A DNA stretch of 64,000 nucleotides from Mesorhizobium sp. WSM3860 (GCF_002294995.1 NZ_NSGF01000009.1:124001-188000); one strand, 5' to 3'; positions 24,843-34,046 are shown, counted from the first letter of the stretch. A program made the numbers and translations. Notes: a model not told the origin generated them from the letters alone.

Positions 24843-25856
24843 ATGTTACGCACTATCCTGACCGCAGCGCTGGCATTCTCGATTGCACCCGCCTCCGCCA
24901 ACGATTCCGTTGCCGAGCTGGGTACCGGCGGGCTGATCCTGTCGCGCAGCGATGCGGTTGCCATGGAGAGCGAGGATCTCTTCATCTCGCCGGAAAAGGT
25001 GACCGTCGACTACGTTTTTCGCAACAACACCGACAAGGACGTCAGCGCCATCGTCGCCTTCCCGATGCCGGACATCGAAGGCGACCCGAACGAGATGCCG
25101 GCCATCCCGGAAGCGCAAAGCGACAATTTCCTCGGCTTCGAGGTGACGATCGACGGCATCGACGCCAGGCCGCAGCTCGAACAAAAGGCGTTCGCGCTGG
25201 GTATCGACATCACCGCCGAACTCCAGGCGCAGAACGTGCCGCTCTATCCGTTCGGCGAGGGCGCCAAGGCGGCGCTGGCAAAGCTGCCCAAGGACGTCGC
25301 TGAGGATTGGGAAGATCGTGGCATCATCATCGAGGATACCGCCGATAACGGTTCGGGCATGCAAACCGCCTACGCGCCGTTCTGGCAGTTGCGCTCGACC
25401 TATTGGTGGCGCTCCACCTTCCCGGCCAGTAAACAAGTCCATGTCTCGCACCGCTACAAGCCGAGCGTCGGCGGCACGTCATCGGTCACCTTCTATTACG
25501 ACGGCAAGTTCCAGGGGCAGTACGACACTTACAAGACCCGCTACTGCATGGACGGCGCGTTCGAGAACACTGTGCGCAAGGCAGCGAAGGAAAATCCCGA
25601 CGGCTATCCGCAATATTTCGAGAGCCGCATCGCTTATATCCTGACCACCGGCGGCAACTGGGCGTCTGGCAGTATCGGCAAATTCAAGCTCACCATCGAC
25701 AAGGGCAGCCCAAAGAACCTGGTTTCCTTCTGCGGCGACAATGTCCGCAAGGTGGGTCCGACGACGTTCGAGATGACGGCCAGGGATTTTTATCCCGAGC
25801 ACGATATCGGCATCCTGCTGCTCAAGCCGTCGGACAATAGCGGGAACGGCGGCTGA
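24843..25856 (+). CDS. DUF4424 family secreted protein
   Basis: 337 residues with a cleavable signal peptide (MLRTILTAALAFSIAPASA). After it, DSVAELGTGGLILSRSDAVAMESEDLFIS is the characteristic start of DUF4424 proteins, followed by a beta-rich domain (VDYVFRNNTDKDVSAIVAFPMP) and two short aromatic stretches (YWWRSTFPASKQVHVSHRY). Predicted periplasmic; function unknown. ATG 24843 follows GAGAGGGGAG. Its TGA overlaps the folA start (TGATG), so the two are coupled. Confidence 0.85.
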   Translation: MLRTILTAALAFSIAPASANDSVAELGTGGLILSRSDAVAMESEDLFISPEKVTVDYVFRNNTDKDVSAIVAFPMPDIEGDPNEMPAIPEAQSDNFLGFEVTIDGIDARPQLEQKAFALGIDITAELQAQNVPLYPFGEGAKAALAKLPKDVAEDWEDRGIIIEDTADNGSGMQTAYAPFWQLRSTYWWRSTFPASKQVHVSHRYKPSVGGTSSVTFYYDGKFQGQYDTYKTRYCMDGAFENTVRKAAKENPDGYPQYFESRIAYILTTGGNWASGSIGKFKLTIDKGSPKNLVSFCGDNVRKVGPTTFEMTARDFYPEHDIGILLLKPSDNSGNGG

Positions 25857-26374
25857 TGGACATCGCGATCTACGTCGCCATTGCCGAGAACGGCGTCATC
25901 GGACGCCAGGGCGGGCTGCCGTGGCGGCTTTCCAGCGACCTGAAGCGCTTCAAGGCCGACACGATGGGCAAGCCGATCATCATGGGCCGCAAGACCTATG
26001 AGGGCATCGGCCGGCCGCTGCCCGGCAGGCTCAACATTGTTGTGACGCGAGCCGGAGACTGGCGCGCCGAGGGCACCGAAGTCGCCCATTCGCTCGACGA
26101 AGCGATCGCGCTGGCCAAGGTGCGCGGCCGCTGCATGGCAGGTGCCGAGGAGATCTGCGTGGTCGGCGGCGGCGAGATCTATGCCCAAGCCCTGCCGCTA
26201 GCCGATCGTCTCCATGTCACGCATGTACTGGCTCGGGTCGATGGCGACGCCCATTTTCCGCCGATCGACCCGGCGATCTGGCGGATCGTCCGATCCGAGG
26301 ATTTCCCGGCGGGCGAAAAGGACAGCCACGCCACACGCTATACCGTTTACGAGCGTCGCGGCGACGGTCACTGA
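25856..26374 (+). CDS. folA: Dihydrofolate reductase
   Basis: 172 residues. Reduces dihydrofolate to tetrahydrofolate with NADPH, regenerating cofactor used by ThyA. AIAENGVIGRQGGLPWRLSSDLKRFKADTMGKPIIMGRKTYEGIGRPLPGR carries the active-site Trp and Asp, and EEICVVGGGEIYAQALPLADRLHVTHV the NADPH site. The ATG overlaps the stop of the DUF4424 gene. Confidence 0.96.
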   Translation: MDIAIYVAIAENGVIGRQGGLPWRLSSDLKRFKADTMGKPIIMGRKTYEGIGRPLPGRLNIVVTRAGDWRAEGTEVAHSLDEAIALAKVRGRCMAGAEEICVVGGGEIYAQALPLADRLHVTHVLARVDGDAHFPPIDPAIWRIVRSEDFPAGEKDSHATRYTVYERRGDGH

Positions 26375-26464
26375 CGAGGACAAAGGGTCGCTGACGGCTC
26401 AAATCGCAGGCGCGCGTAGCGGATCGCGTTGAAAGCGCGTCACGGCGTCCCTATAGAAGAACGA

Positions 26465-26580
26465 GGGTACAGCGCCACGCTTCCAACCGGACGCGCAAGA
26501 AGGTCGCCGTAAAACTTTGATTTGGCGCATGATTCCTTTCCGAAAACCGATATCGGTTTTCGGGGTCATGCGCTAGGATC
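26465..26580. repeat. Large mosaic palindromic repeat between folA and hflK
   Basis: Core is a perfect 24-base palindrome at 26540-26563 (half: CCGAAAACCGAT), nested in a wider inverted repeat GCGCATGA (26525-26532) and TCATGCGC (26566-26573). Upstream GACGCGCAAGAAGGTCGC and AAAACTTTGATTTG are probably part of the same element. It resembles intergenic mosaic elements of rhizobia and could fold as RNA. Confidence 0.8.
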
Positions 26581-26620
26581 GCGCCGCAAGGCCTGAGGGA
26601 ACCGAAGCGAAAGGACATTC

Positions 26621-27718
26621 ATGCCCTGGAACGACAAGAGCGGTGGCGGCGGCCCATGGGGCGGCGGCGGCAATCAGGGACCCTGGGGGCAGGGACCGAA
26701 AGGCCCGAGCGGCCCGCCCGGTTCGCCTCCCGATCTCGAGGACATTATTCGCCGCGGCCAGGACAGGCTGCGGCGCGCTCTTCCGGGAGGCGGCGGCGCC
26801 AGCCCGGCCGTCCTCGGGCTGATCGCGCTCGCGCTCGTCGTGCTTTGGGCCTTCAAGGCCATCTATACCGTGCAGCCTGACGAGGTCGCGGTCGAATTGC
26901 GCTTCGGCAAGCCGAAGGCCGAGCTCTCGCAGCCGGGCCTGCATTTCCACTGGTGGCCGATCGAAACGGTCGAAACGGCAAAGATCTCCGAGCAGCTCGT
27001 CAGCATCGGCGGCGGGGCGAGCAGCGGTTCCGGGCTGATGCTCTCCGGCGACCAGAACATCGTCAATGTGCAGTTCTCGGTCGCCTACCAGGTTTCCGAT
27101 CCAGGGGCCTACCTTTTCGATGTCTCCGATCCCGACGGCATGCTGACGCAGGTGGCCGAAAGCGCCATGCGCGAGGTCGTTGGCCGGCGCCCGGCGCAGG
27201 ATATTTTCCGCGACGATCGCCAGGGTATCGCCACTTCGGTGCGTGAGATCGTCCAAAACACGCTCGACGGTTACAAGACGGGTCTGCAAGTCAACGCAAT
27301 CTCCATCGAGGACGCAGCACCGCCGCGCGAGGTCGCCGATGCCTTCGACGAGGTGCAGCGCGCCGAGCAGGACGAGGACAAGTTCGTCGAGCAGGCCAAT
27401 CAATATTCCAACCAGAAGCTCGGCCAGGCGCGCGGCGAGGCGGCCCAGATCCGCGAAGATGCCGCCGCCTACAAGAACCGGGTCGTGCAGGAAGCCGAAG
27501 GTGAGGCGCAGCGCTTCGTTTCGGTTTACAACGAATACGCCAAGGCGCCCGACGTGACGCGTAAGCGCCTTTACCTGGAAACGATGGAGAGGATCCTGAA
27601 GGACTCGAACAAGGTCGTCGTCGAGCAGGGCAACGGGCAGGGTGTGCTTCCCTATCTGCCGCTGCCGGCACTGCAGCCCAAGGTGCCGCCCGCGCCTGGG
27701 CTGGGAGGTAACCAGTGA
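26621..27718 (+). CDS. hflK: FtsH protease modulator HflK
   Basis: 365 residues. A Gly/Pro-rich N-terminal cytoplasmic tail (about 1-60: GGGGPWGGGGNQGPWG), one transmembrane segment (about 66-83), then a band 7/SPFH domain (TVQPDEVAVELRFGKPKAE to about 250) and a charged helical part. With HflC it forms a membrane complex that restrains FtsH. RBS AAAGGA precedes the ATG. The TGA overlaps the hflC ATG (TGATG), so they are translationally coupled. Confidence 0.95.
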   Translation: MPWNDKSGGGGPWGGGGNQGPWGQGPKGPSGPPGSPPDLEDIIRRGQDRLRRALPGGGGASPAVLGLIALALVVLWAFKAIYTVQPDEVAVELRFGKPKAELSQPGLHFHWWPIETVETAKISEQLVSIGGGASSGSGLMLSGDQNIVNVQFSVAYQVSDPGAYLFDVSDPDGMLTQVAESAMREVVGRRPAQDIFRDDRQGIATSVREIVQNTLDGYKTGLQVNAISIEDAAPPREVADAFDEVQRAEQDEDKFVEQANQYSNQKLGQARGEAAQIREDAAAYKNRVVQEAEGEAQRFVSVYNEYAKAPDVTRKRLYLETMERILKDSNKVVVEQGNGQGVLPYLPLPALQPKVPPAPGLGGNQ

Positions 27719-28680
27719 TGGCCAACCGTCTTCCCCTCATCGCGGTCATCGCGGCCGTCCTTCTGTTTCTGCTCTATTCCTCGGTGTTCGTCGTCAAAGC
27801 GGGCGAGCAGGCGATCGTGCTGAGGTTCGGCGAGATCATCGACGTCAAGACCGAGCCGGGCATCTACTTCAAGGCGCCATTCGCCTTCTTCGATGCCGAC
27901 AGCGTTCAGACGATCGAGAAAAAAGTGATGCGCTTCGACCTCGACAATATCCGCGTCCAGGTCTCCGGCGGCAAGTTCTACGAGGTCGACGCCTTCATCG
28001 CCTACCGCATCTCGGATCCGCGCACGTTTCGCGCGGCGGTGTCGGGGCAGGTGGAACTCGCCGAAGCCCGGCTGAAGACGCGTCTGGATGCGGCCCTGCG
28101 CCGTGTCTACGGCCTGCGCGACTTCGAGGCGGCACTTTCCGAAGAACGCGGCGTCATGATGCGCGACGTGCGCGACCAGCTGCGCCCGGATGCGACGTCG
28201 CTCGGCCTCGACATCGAGGATGTGCGCATCCGCCGGACGGATCTGACCGCCGAAGTATCGCAACAGACCTACGACCGGATGAAGGCCGAACGCCTGGCGG
28301 AAGCCGAGCGGCTGAGGGCTCGCGGCAACGAGCAGGCGCAACGCATCAAGGCCAGGGCCGACCGCGAGGTCGTCGAGATCATCGCCGAGGCGCAGAAGGA
28401 ATCGGAGATCCTGCGCGGTGAGGGCGAGGCGCAGCGCAGCGCCACCTTTGCTGAAGCCTATAAGCGGGATCCGGGCTTCTTCGATTTCTATCGCTCGATG
28501 AATGCTTACGGCACGGCCTTGGACAACACCGGAACCACCATGGTGCTGTCGCCCAACTCCGAGTTCTTCCGCTTCTTCCGCGATCCGGAAAGCAAGCCCG
28601 AGCCCGGACAACCGGGGGCATCGCAGTCCGCGCCTGCAGCGCCGGCAGCCCCCGCCACGCAACCCGGCACCGCCCAGTAG
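27718..28680 (+). CDS. hflC: FtsH protease modulator HflC
   Basis: 320 residues: N-terminal anchor (RLPLIAVIAAVLLFLLYSSVFVV), SPFH domain (VKAGEQAIVLRFGEIIDVKTEPGIYFKAPF), then a charged helix (MKAERLAEAERLRARGNEQAQRIKA) and an Ala/Pro-rich tail. Partner of HflK. GTG at 27715 is an alternative start, but ATG 27718 overlapping the hflK stop is preferred. Confidence 0.95.
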   Translation: MANRLPLIAVIAAVLLFLLYSSVFVVKAGEQAIVLRFGEIIDVKTEPGIYFKAPFAFFDADSVQTIEKKVMRFDLDNIRVQVSGGKFYEVDAFIAYRISDPRTFRAAVSGQVELAEARLKTRLDAALRRVYGLRDFEAALSEERGVMMRDVRDQLRPDATSLGLDIEDVRIRRTDLTAEVSQQTYDRMKAERLAEAERLRARGNEQAQRIKARADREVVEIIAEAQKESEILRGEGEAQRSATFAEAYKRDPGFFDFYRSMNAYGTALDNTGTTMVLSPNSEFFRFFRDPESKPEPGQPGASQSAPAAPAAPATQPGTAQ

Positions 28681-28686
28681 CGGGCG

Positions 28687-28872
28687 GTGCAGGACTTCCT
28701 CGCGGCTATCGGCCTGGTCCTCGTCATCGAGGGCCTGGTCTATGGCGGGTTTCCGGCTCTGGCCAGGAAACTGGCGGCGGAGGTGCTGTCGTTGCCGGAG
28801 AATGTGCTGCGGATCGGCGGATTGGCTGCAATCGGCATCGGCGTCGCCATCGTCTGGCTGGTTCGCGGCTGA
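28687..28872 (+). CDS. DUF2065 small membrane protein
   Basis: 61 residues, almost all two hydrophobic helices (FLAAIGLVLVIEGLVYGGF and VLRIGGLAAIGIGVAIVWLV). DUF2065 proteins are regularly encoded after hflC in proteobacteria. GTG start at 28687, six bases after the hflC stop. Confidence 0.85.
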   Translation: MQDFLAAIGLVLVIEGLVYGGFPALARKLAAEVLSLPENVLRIGGLAAIGIGVAIVWLVRG

Positions 28873-28896
28873 TGAAATTCCTTGGTGCCGAGGCGA

Positions 28897-28927
28897 TTGA
28901 CGATTTATCTTCCGCCAATAGCTATAG
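28897..28927 (+). promoter_or_regulatory. Candidate degP promoter
   Basis: TTGACG (28897-28902) followed at 17 to 19 bases by AGCTAT/CTATAG. It lies between the DUF2065 gene and degP and would give degP its own 5' leader containing the hairpin at 28968-28996. Confidence 0.35.
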
Positions 28928-28967
28928 CCGCAAACGTGCCTTATTTCTTGCCAACATGAATTGGGCG

Positions 28968-28996
28968 GGCGCCTTTGCGGAAGCGCCTTTCTTTTT
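28968..28996 (+). terminator. Terminator-like hairpin just upstream of degP
   Basis: GGCGC/GCGCC stem (28968-28972 and 28983-28987) with a 10-base loop and TTTCTTTTT, ending about 22 bases before the degP ATG. It may end the hflKC operon transcript or act as an attenuator for degP. Confidence 0.5.
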
Positions 28997-29017
28997 CAAA
29001 AACGCCGGGAGGCCACG

Positions 29018-30529
29018 ATGATATCCGACACCCTGTTGCGCGCGGCGCGGCGCACGTTTTTCGCCGGTGCCACCGCATTCGTCGTCGGCATAATTGCCGT
29101 CCCGTCCTTCGTCACGCCGACGATCGCCTCTGACGCGCCGCCTTCCGTCGCCGACCTCGCCGAACGCCTGCTCGGCGCGGTGGTCAACATCTCGACCTCG
29201 CAAACCGTCAAAGGCACGGAAGGCCCCGGTGCGGTGCCGATGCCGCAACTTCCGGAAGGCTCGCCCTTCCAGGACTTTTTCGATGACTTCTTCAAGAACC
29301 GCGGCGGCGACAAGGGCGGCGGGCAGAAGGTGCAGTCGCTTGGCTCCGGCTTCGTCATCGATGCCGAGCAGGGCATCGTCGTTACCAACAATCACGTCAT
29401 CGCCGATGCCGACGACATCGAGGTCAATTTCTCCGACGGCGTGACGCTGAAGGCGACGCTTGTCGGCACCGATACAAAGACCGACGTCGCGTTGCTGAAG
29501 GTCGATCCGAAGGGCCACAAATTGACGGCGGTGAAGTTCGGCGATTCGACCAAGATGCGCGTCGGTGACTGGGTGATGGCGATCGGCAATCCGTTCGGTC
29601 TTGGCGGCACGGTCACGGTCGGCATCGTCTCGGCGCGCAACCGCGACATCAATTCCGGCCCCTATGACGACTTCATCCAGACCGACGCCGCCATCAATCG
29701 CGGCAATTCCGGCGGTCCGCTGTTCAACAGCAGCGGCGAGGTCATCGGCATCAACACGGCGATCATCTCACCTTCGGGCGGCTCGATCGGCATCGGCTTT
29801 TCCATTCCCTCGCAGCTCGCGGCGGGCGTCGTCGAGCAGCTGCGCCAGTTCGGCGAGACACGGCGCGGCTGGCTTGGCGTGCGCATCCAGCCAGTGACGG
29901 ACGACATCGCCGAAAGCCTCGGCATGGCGACGGCCAAGGGCGCGCTGGTGGCCGGCGTCATCAAGGGCGGGCCGGTTGACAACGGCACGGTCCAGGCCGG
30001 CGACGTCATCATCAAGTTCGACGGCAAGGACATCCACGAAATGCGCGACCTGCCGCGCGTCGTCGCCGAAAGCCCTGTCGGCAAGGCGGTCGACGTCGTG
30101 ATTGTGCGCAAGGGCGTCGAGCAGACAGTGAAGGTGACGCTCGGCCGACTCGAGGACGGCGAGAAGCTGGCCAGCGGCGAGAACGGCAGTACCGAGGAGG
30201 ACAAGGGCGACAAGGCGGCTCCTGTGTCGACGGCTTCTGTGCTCGGCATGACCGTTGGCGAGCTCAACGACCAGACCAGACAGAAATTCGGCATCGCGGC
30301 CGATGTGTCGGGCGTGGTCATCACCGACGTCGTCAAGGATTCGGCCGCCGCCGAACGCGGCATCCAGCCCGGTGAGGTGATCACCGAGATCGCGCAGGAA
30401 TCGGTCGGCACGCCGAAGGACGTCATGGACCGGATCGGCGCGTTGAAGGAGCAGGGGCGCAAGAACGCTCTGCTGATGCTCGCCTCGAAGTCCGGCGAGT
30501 TGCGCTTCGTGACGATCCGGATGGACTGA
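29018..30529 (+). CDS. degP: DegP/DegQ-type (Do family) periplasmic serine protease
   Basis: 503 residues. N-terminal signal/anchor (about 1-37), trypsin-like protease domain with triad His126 (TNNHVIAD), Asp156 (KTDVALLK) and Ser231 (GNSGGPLFN), then two PDZ domains (about 290-390 and 410-500). Degrades or chaperones misfolded envelope proteins. Start ATG 29018 after GGGAGG. Fourth in the hflK-hflC-DUF2065-degP cluster, with a terminator after its stop. Confidence 0.95.
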   Translation: MISDTLLRAARRTFFAGATAFVVGIIAVPSFVTPTIASDAPPSVADLAERLLGAVVNISTSQTVKGTEGPGAVPMPQLPEGSPFQDFFDDFFKNRGGDKGGGQKVQSLGSGFVIDAEQGIVVTNNHVIADADDIEVNFSDGVTLKATLVGTDTKTDVALLKVDPKGHKLTAVKFGDSTKMRVGDWVMAIGNPFGLGGTVTVGIVSARNRDINSGPYDDFIQTDAAINRGNSGGPLFNSSGEVIGINTAIISPSGGSIGIGFSIPSQLAAGVVEQLRQFGETRRGWLGVRIQPVTDDIAESLGMATAKGALVAGVIKGGPVDNGTVQAGDVIIKFDGKDIHEMRDLPRVVAESPVGKAVDVVIVRKGVEQTVKVTLGRLEDGEKLASGENGSTEEDKGDKAAPVSTASVLGMTVGELNDQTRQKFGIAADVSGVVITDVVKDSAAAERGIQPGEVITEIAQESVGTPKDVMDRIGALKEQGRKNALLMLASKSGELRFVTIRMD

Positions 30530-30564
30530 CTCCAGAAAGCCCGGTAACAGGTTGATTTTGCAAT

Positions 30565-30592
30565 AAAGGGCGGCTAGCGAGCCGCCCTTTTT
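30565..30592. terminator. Strong terminator after degP, overlapping the GNAT gene end
   Basis: GGGCGGC/GCCGCCC perfect stem with a six-base loop and T5 on the plus strand; the minus strand carries TTTATT, so it can work both ways. The TAG of the minus-strand GNAT gene is in the loop. Confidence 0.85.
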
Positions 30593-31146
30593 CGCGCCTG
30601 CCAGTCCTCGCGCGACAGCCTGTACAGCACATGCCGCTTGAGGTGAGGGTGGCTGTCCGGCACGGCGGGATGGTCGAAGTGGGCGCCCGGGTCGGCGCGC
30701 ATGCCGAGCCGCTTCATGACGGCGATCGAGCGATGGTTTTCGGCGACGGCAAAGGAGACGATTTCGTCCAGCTCCAGCGTTTCGAAACCGAAGCCGAGCC
30801 AGGCCTCGGCCGCCTCGGTGACATAGCCCTTGCCCCAGAATTCCGGGGCTAGCCGCCAGCCGATCTCGATCGTTCCGGCAGCCAGGACGTCGATATCCTC
30901 GGTTCCGAACAATCCGACGAAGCCGATGCATTCGCCGGTGGCGGCAATCTCGGCCGCGGCGAAGCCGTAGCCGTCCGCATCGATCCAGGCCCGGACCTCG
31001 TCCATTTTGGCATCCGCCGCGGCGCGGTCGCGGCGGAACGGAAAAAATTCCATTACGCGCTCGTCCGAGTTGATGCGATGGAAGAGCGCGCGGTCGCGCT
31101 CTTCCCAATTGCGCAGGATGAGGCGCTCGGTGCGGATCGGCTTCAT
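30574..31146 (-). CDS. GNAT family N-acetyltransferase (RimJ/RimL-like)
   Basis: 190 residues: MKPIRTERLILRNWEERDRALFHRINSD start, EIGWRLAPEFWGKGYVTEAAEAWLGFGFE as the acetyl-CoA loop, and FAVAENHRSIAVMKRLGMR. This pattern is of enzymes acetylating N-terminal or side-chain amines. Its ATG overlaps the serB stop (ATGA), so it is co-transcribed with serB. Substrate unknown. Confidence 0.85.
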   Translation of the reverse strand: MKPIRTERLILRNWEERDRALFHRINSDERVMEFFPFRRDRAAADAKMDEVRAWIDADGYGFAAAEIAATGECIGFVGLFGTEDIDVLAAGTIEIGWRLAPEFWGKGYVTEAAEAWLGFGFETLELDEIVSFAVAENHRSIAVMKRLGMRADPGAHFDHPAVPDSHPHLKRHVLYRLSREDWQARKRAAR

Positions 31147-32030
31147 TGCACGAATTCGCCCTGGCGATAGCCTTGGAGGTAGAGCAGCGCGGTCAGATCG
31201 CTGTGGTCGATGCGGATCCTTGCCTGCTCAGCCACCGCCGGCTTGGCGTGGAGGGCGACGCCGGTGCCGGCAAGGCGGATCATGTCGAGGTCGTTGGCGC
31301 CGTCGCCCACGGCAACTGCATCGGCCGTCGTCAAGCCGAACCTCGCCGCGATGTCGAGCAGCGCCTCGGCCTTGGCGGCGCGGCCGAGGATAGGCTCGGC
31401 CACCGTGCCGGTGAATTTGCCGCCGTCCTCGATCAGCCGGTTGGCGCGGTTCTCCTGGAAGCCCAGCATTGCGGCGATGCGGCTGGTGAAGACGTCGAAG
31501 CCGCCTGAGACGAGCGCCGTCCAGGCGCCGTTGGCGCGCATGGTCAGCACCAGCGTGCGGCCGCCGGCGGCCAGCGTCAGCCGGTTGGCGATGATGCGGT
31601 CGACCACCGCCGTGTCGAGGCCCTTGAGCAAGGCGACGCGCTCGCGCAAGGCCGGCTCGAATGCGATCTCGCCATTCATCGACCGCGCCGTGATCGCAGC
31701 GACGTGCTCCTTGACGCCGATCTCGTCTGCAAGCTCGTCGATGCATTCCTGGTCGATCATCGTCGAATCCATATCGGCGAGCAGGATCTTCTTCCTCCTG
31801 CCTTCAGCCGGCTGGACGATGATGTCGACCGGCTCGGAGGCCAATGCCGCGCGCAGATTGGCCGTCAATTCGCCGATGTCAGGCGTCTCCGGCAAAACCA
31901 GATCGCAGGCGACATCTTCGGCCAGCCAATGAACGGCGCTTGCGCCGGCCGCTCGCGAGGCGATATTCGCAAGCGGGACCGACACTCGGCGGTCTTTGGG
32001 ATTGGACACAAGCGTGGCGATCAGCGGCAT
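31143..32030 (-). CDS. serB: Phosphoserine phosphatase
   Basis: 295 residues. N-terminal regulatory-like region (about 1-80), then the HAD phosphatase core: DMDST motif with Asp86 and Asp88 (KILLADMDSTMI), SGGFDVFTSRIA, and VGDGANDLDMI for Mg2+. Final step of serine synthesis. Start ATG 32030 (34 bases from the divergent miaA GTG). Confidence 0.94.
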   Translation of the reverse strand: MPLIATLVSNPKDRRVSVPLANIASRAAGASAVHWLAEDVACDLVLPETPDIGELTANLRAALASEPVDIIVQPAEGRRKKILLADMDSTMIDQECIDELADEIGVKEHVAAITARSMNGEIAFEPALRERVALLKGLDTAVVDRIIANRLTLAAGGRTLVLTMRANGAWTALVSGGFDVFTSRIAAMLGFQENRANRLIEDGGKFTGTVAEPILGRAAKAEALLDIAARFGLTTADAVAVGDGANDLDMIRLAGTGVALHAKPAVAEQARIRIDHSDLTALLYLQGYRQGEFVQ

Positions 32031-32064
32031 CGAAAATTCCGGCAGGCAGGCGGGCAAAGGCCGC

Positions 32065-32964
32065 GTGAAAAACGCGATCCTGATAGCGGGGCCGACCGCC
32101 AGCGGCAAGTCGGCGCTGGCGCTGGACATCGCCGAGCGCAAGGGCGGCGTCATCGTCAACACCGATTCCATGCAGGGCTATTCGGTTCTTGACGTCCTGA
32201 CGGCGCGTCCGAGCGCGGCCGAAACGGCGCGCGTGCCGCATTATCTCTACGGCCACGTGCATCCTTCGACAGCCTACTCGACCGGCGCCTGGCTGCGCGA
32301 CGTCACCGGGCTGATCGCGGAAGGCATTTTGTCCGGCCGGCCGGCTGTCTTCGTCGGCGGCACGGGGCTTTATTTCCGCGCTTTAGCCGAAGGCATCTCG
32401 GACATGCCCGACATTCCGTCGTTGGTACGTGAGCGCTGGCGCTACGAGCTCAAGGAACAAGGGGCGGAACGGCTGCACCGCATACTGATGCATGAGGATT
32501 CGGCTGTCGCCATGCAGCTCCGGCCGACCGACGGCCAGCGCATTGTGCGGGCGCTCGAGGTGCTCGACGCGTCGGGCCGGTCGATCCTTGAATGGCAGGC
32601 GGCTCGCGGCCAGCCCCTCATCGACCGCGACAGCGCGACCTTCCTGGTGATCGAGCCGGATCGCGGCGAACTGGTGACGCGTATCGGGGCGCGTTTCGAT
32701 CAGATGCTGGACAAGGGCGCGCTCGACGAGGTCAGGCAGCTGATGGCGCTCGACCTCGATCCGAACCTGCCGGCGATGAAGGCGATCGGGGTGCGCGAGC
32801 TGCAGGCTGCGATGGCCGGACACATGAGCTTTCCCGAAGCGATTGAGCGAGCCAAAATCGCCACACGCCAATATGCCAAGCGGCAAACGACCTGGTTCAG
32901 ACACCAGCTGGGACCGGAGTGGCAAAGGTTACGCCCGGGCGAGAGATGGTCAATCCCGGACTGA
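32065..32964 (+). CDS. miaA: tRNA dimethylallyltransferase
   Basis: 299 residues from GTG 32065. P-loop GPTASGKS at residues 9-16, DSMQGYSVLDVLTARPS (substrate tRNA recognition), VGGTGLYFRALAEG and RQYAKRQTTWFRHQ near the end. Transfers dimethylallyl to A37 of tRNAs reading U-starting codons. An upstream in-frame ATG (31996) would overlap the start of serB; GTG 32065 avoids this and places the P-loop at the usual distance from the N terminus. Confidence 0.94.
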   Translation: MKNAILIAGPTASGKSALALDIAERKGGVIVNTDSMQGYSVLDVLTARPSAAETARVPHYLYGHVHPSTAYSTGAWLRDVTGLIAEGILSGRPAVFVGGTGLYFRALAEGISDMPDIPSLVRERWRYELKEQGAERLHRILMHEDSAVAMQLRPTDGQRIVRALEVLDASGRSILEWQAARGQPLIDRDSATFLVIEPDRGELVTRIGARFDQMLDKGALDEVRQLMALDLDPNLPAMKAIGVRELQAAMAGHMSFPEAIERAKIATRQYAKRQTTWFRHQLGPEWQRLRPGERWSIPD

Positions 32965-33000
32965 TGGAATGCGATTTGAATCAGGGGCTTGGAATTGTGA

Positions 33001-33879
33001 GTGCAGCTTCCCGTGACGGTTGTCGGGTTAACCGTCCGTAAGGTCTGGCATGCCATAACGACGACGGTCGCAGTACCGCGGGGCGTTATGCGTTTTCACA
33101 AGGCGGAATCCGCGTTTTTCGTCTTTATCTTCGTGATCCTGGCCGCTGGCCTGGTGACCTTCCACGCCTATGGCCAATTGCAGGATATCGCGACCGATCT
33201 CGACACCGCATCGCGTCTCGACAGAATCGCTTATCTCAACAAATTGCTGTTCGTGACCGGTGCGCTGCTGGCGGCTGCCTTGTTTTTCGGGACCTTCTTC
33301 ATCTACCCGCTGATCCGCGGCCAGGTGAGGGAAGAGGGCAAGTTGCGCGCCATGACGGTGTCGCTGAGCGCCCGTTCGCAAACGCTCGAGCAAGCAGCGC
33401 TCACCGACGGCCTGACCGGAATGCAGAACCGCCGCTACTTCGACGACGCGTTGCGGGAATATCTCGACGAGTTCGGCCGCATCGACAGGCCGGTGGGCCT
33501 GATGATCCTCGACCTCGATCATTTCAAGCAGGTCAACGATACGCATGGCCATGATGTCGGCGACGAAGTTCTTCGGTCCGTCGCGCAGTGTGTACGGGGC
33601 ATGACGCGCTATCACGATGTGGTGGCGAGGCTTGGCGGCGAGGAGTTCGCCGTGGTGACGCCCAACATGGATGCGGAACTGCTCGCGCGGTTCGCCGAGC
33701 GCATCCGCAAAGCGATCGCGAACCTGTCGATCCTGTCGGGCAATGTGCGGCTGAAGGTCACCACCAGCGTCGGCCTCGCCGTCTGGGACCGCAAGGAGAG
33801 CGCCGAGGACTTCTATCGCCGGGCGGACCGGCAGCTCTACGAGGCGAAGAAGCAGGGCCGCAACCGAGTCTGCGCCTAA
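33001..33879 (+). CDS. Membrane-anchored diguanylate cyclase (GGDEF)
   Basis: 292 residues if GTG 33001 is used (ATG 33088 is an alternative giving 263). Two hydrophobic segments (FFVFIFVILAAGLVTFHAYG and LLFVTGALLAAALFFGTFF) flank a short periplasmic loop, then a GGDEF domain (about 130-290) with LTDGLTGMQNRRYFDDAL, DHFKQVND and the active site GGEEF at 212-216. The RxxD inhibitory site (R203, D206) is intact five residues before it, so product inhibition is expected. No sensory domain beyond the small loop. Confidence 0.9.
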   Translation: MQLPVTVVGLTVRKVWHAITTTVAVPRGVMRFHKAESAFFVFIFVILAAGLVTFHAYGQLQDIATDLDTASRLDRIAYLNKLLFVTGALLAAALFFGTFFIYPLIRGQVREEGKLRAMTVSLSARSQTLEQAALTDGLTGMQNRRYFDDALREYLDEFGRIDRPVGLMILDLDHFKQVNDTHGHDVGDEVLRSVAQCVRGMTRYHDVVARLGGEEFAVVTPNMDAELLARFAERIRKAIANLSILSGNVRLKVTTSVGLAVWDRKESAEDFYRRADRQLYEAKKQGRNRVCA

Positions 33880-34046
33880 AATTCCGAAGACGAATTCATG
33901 AGGCCGGGCGCCTGACGCGGCTTTCTCAACTTCCGGTGCTCACGGACTGAATGTCCGCTCCGCTCCGGCTTTTCGAAAGCCACGCCATTCGATCCGGCCT
34001 GATGAATTCCCTTTCGGAATTTGGCAGTGCCTCCGCCGTCGGTCGA

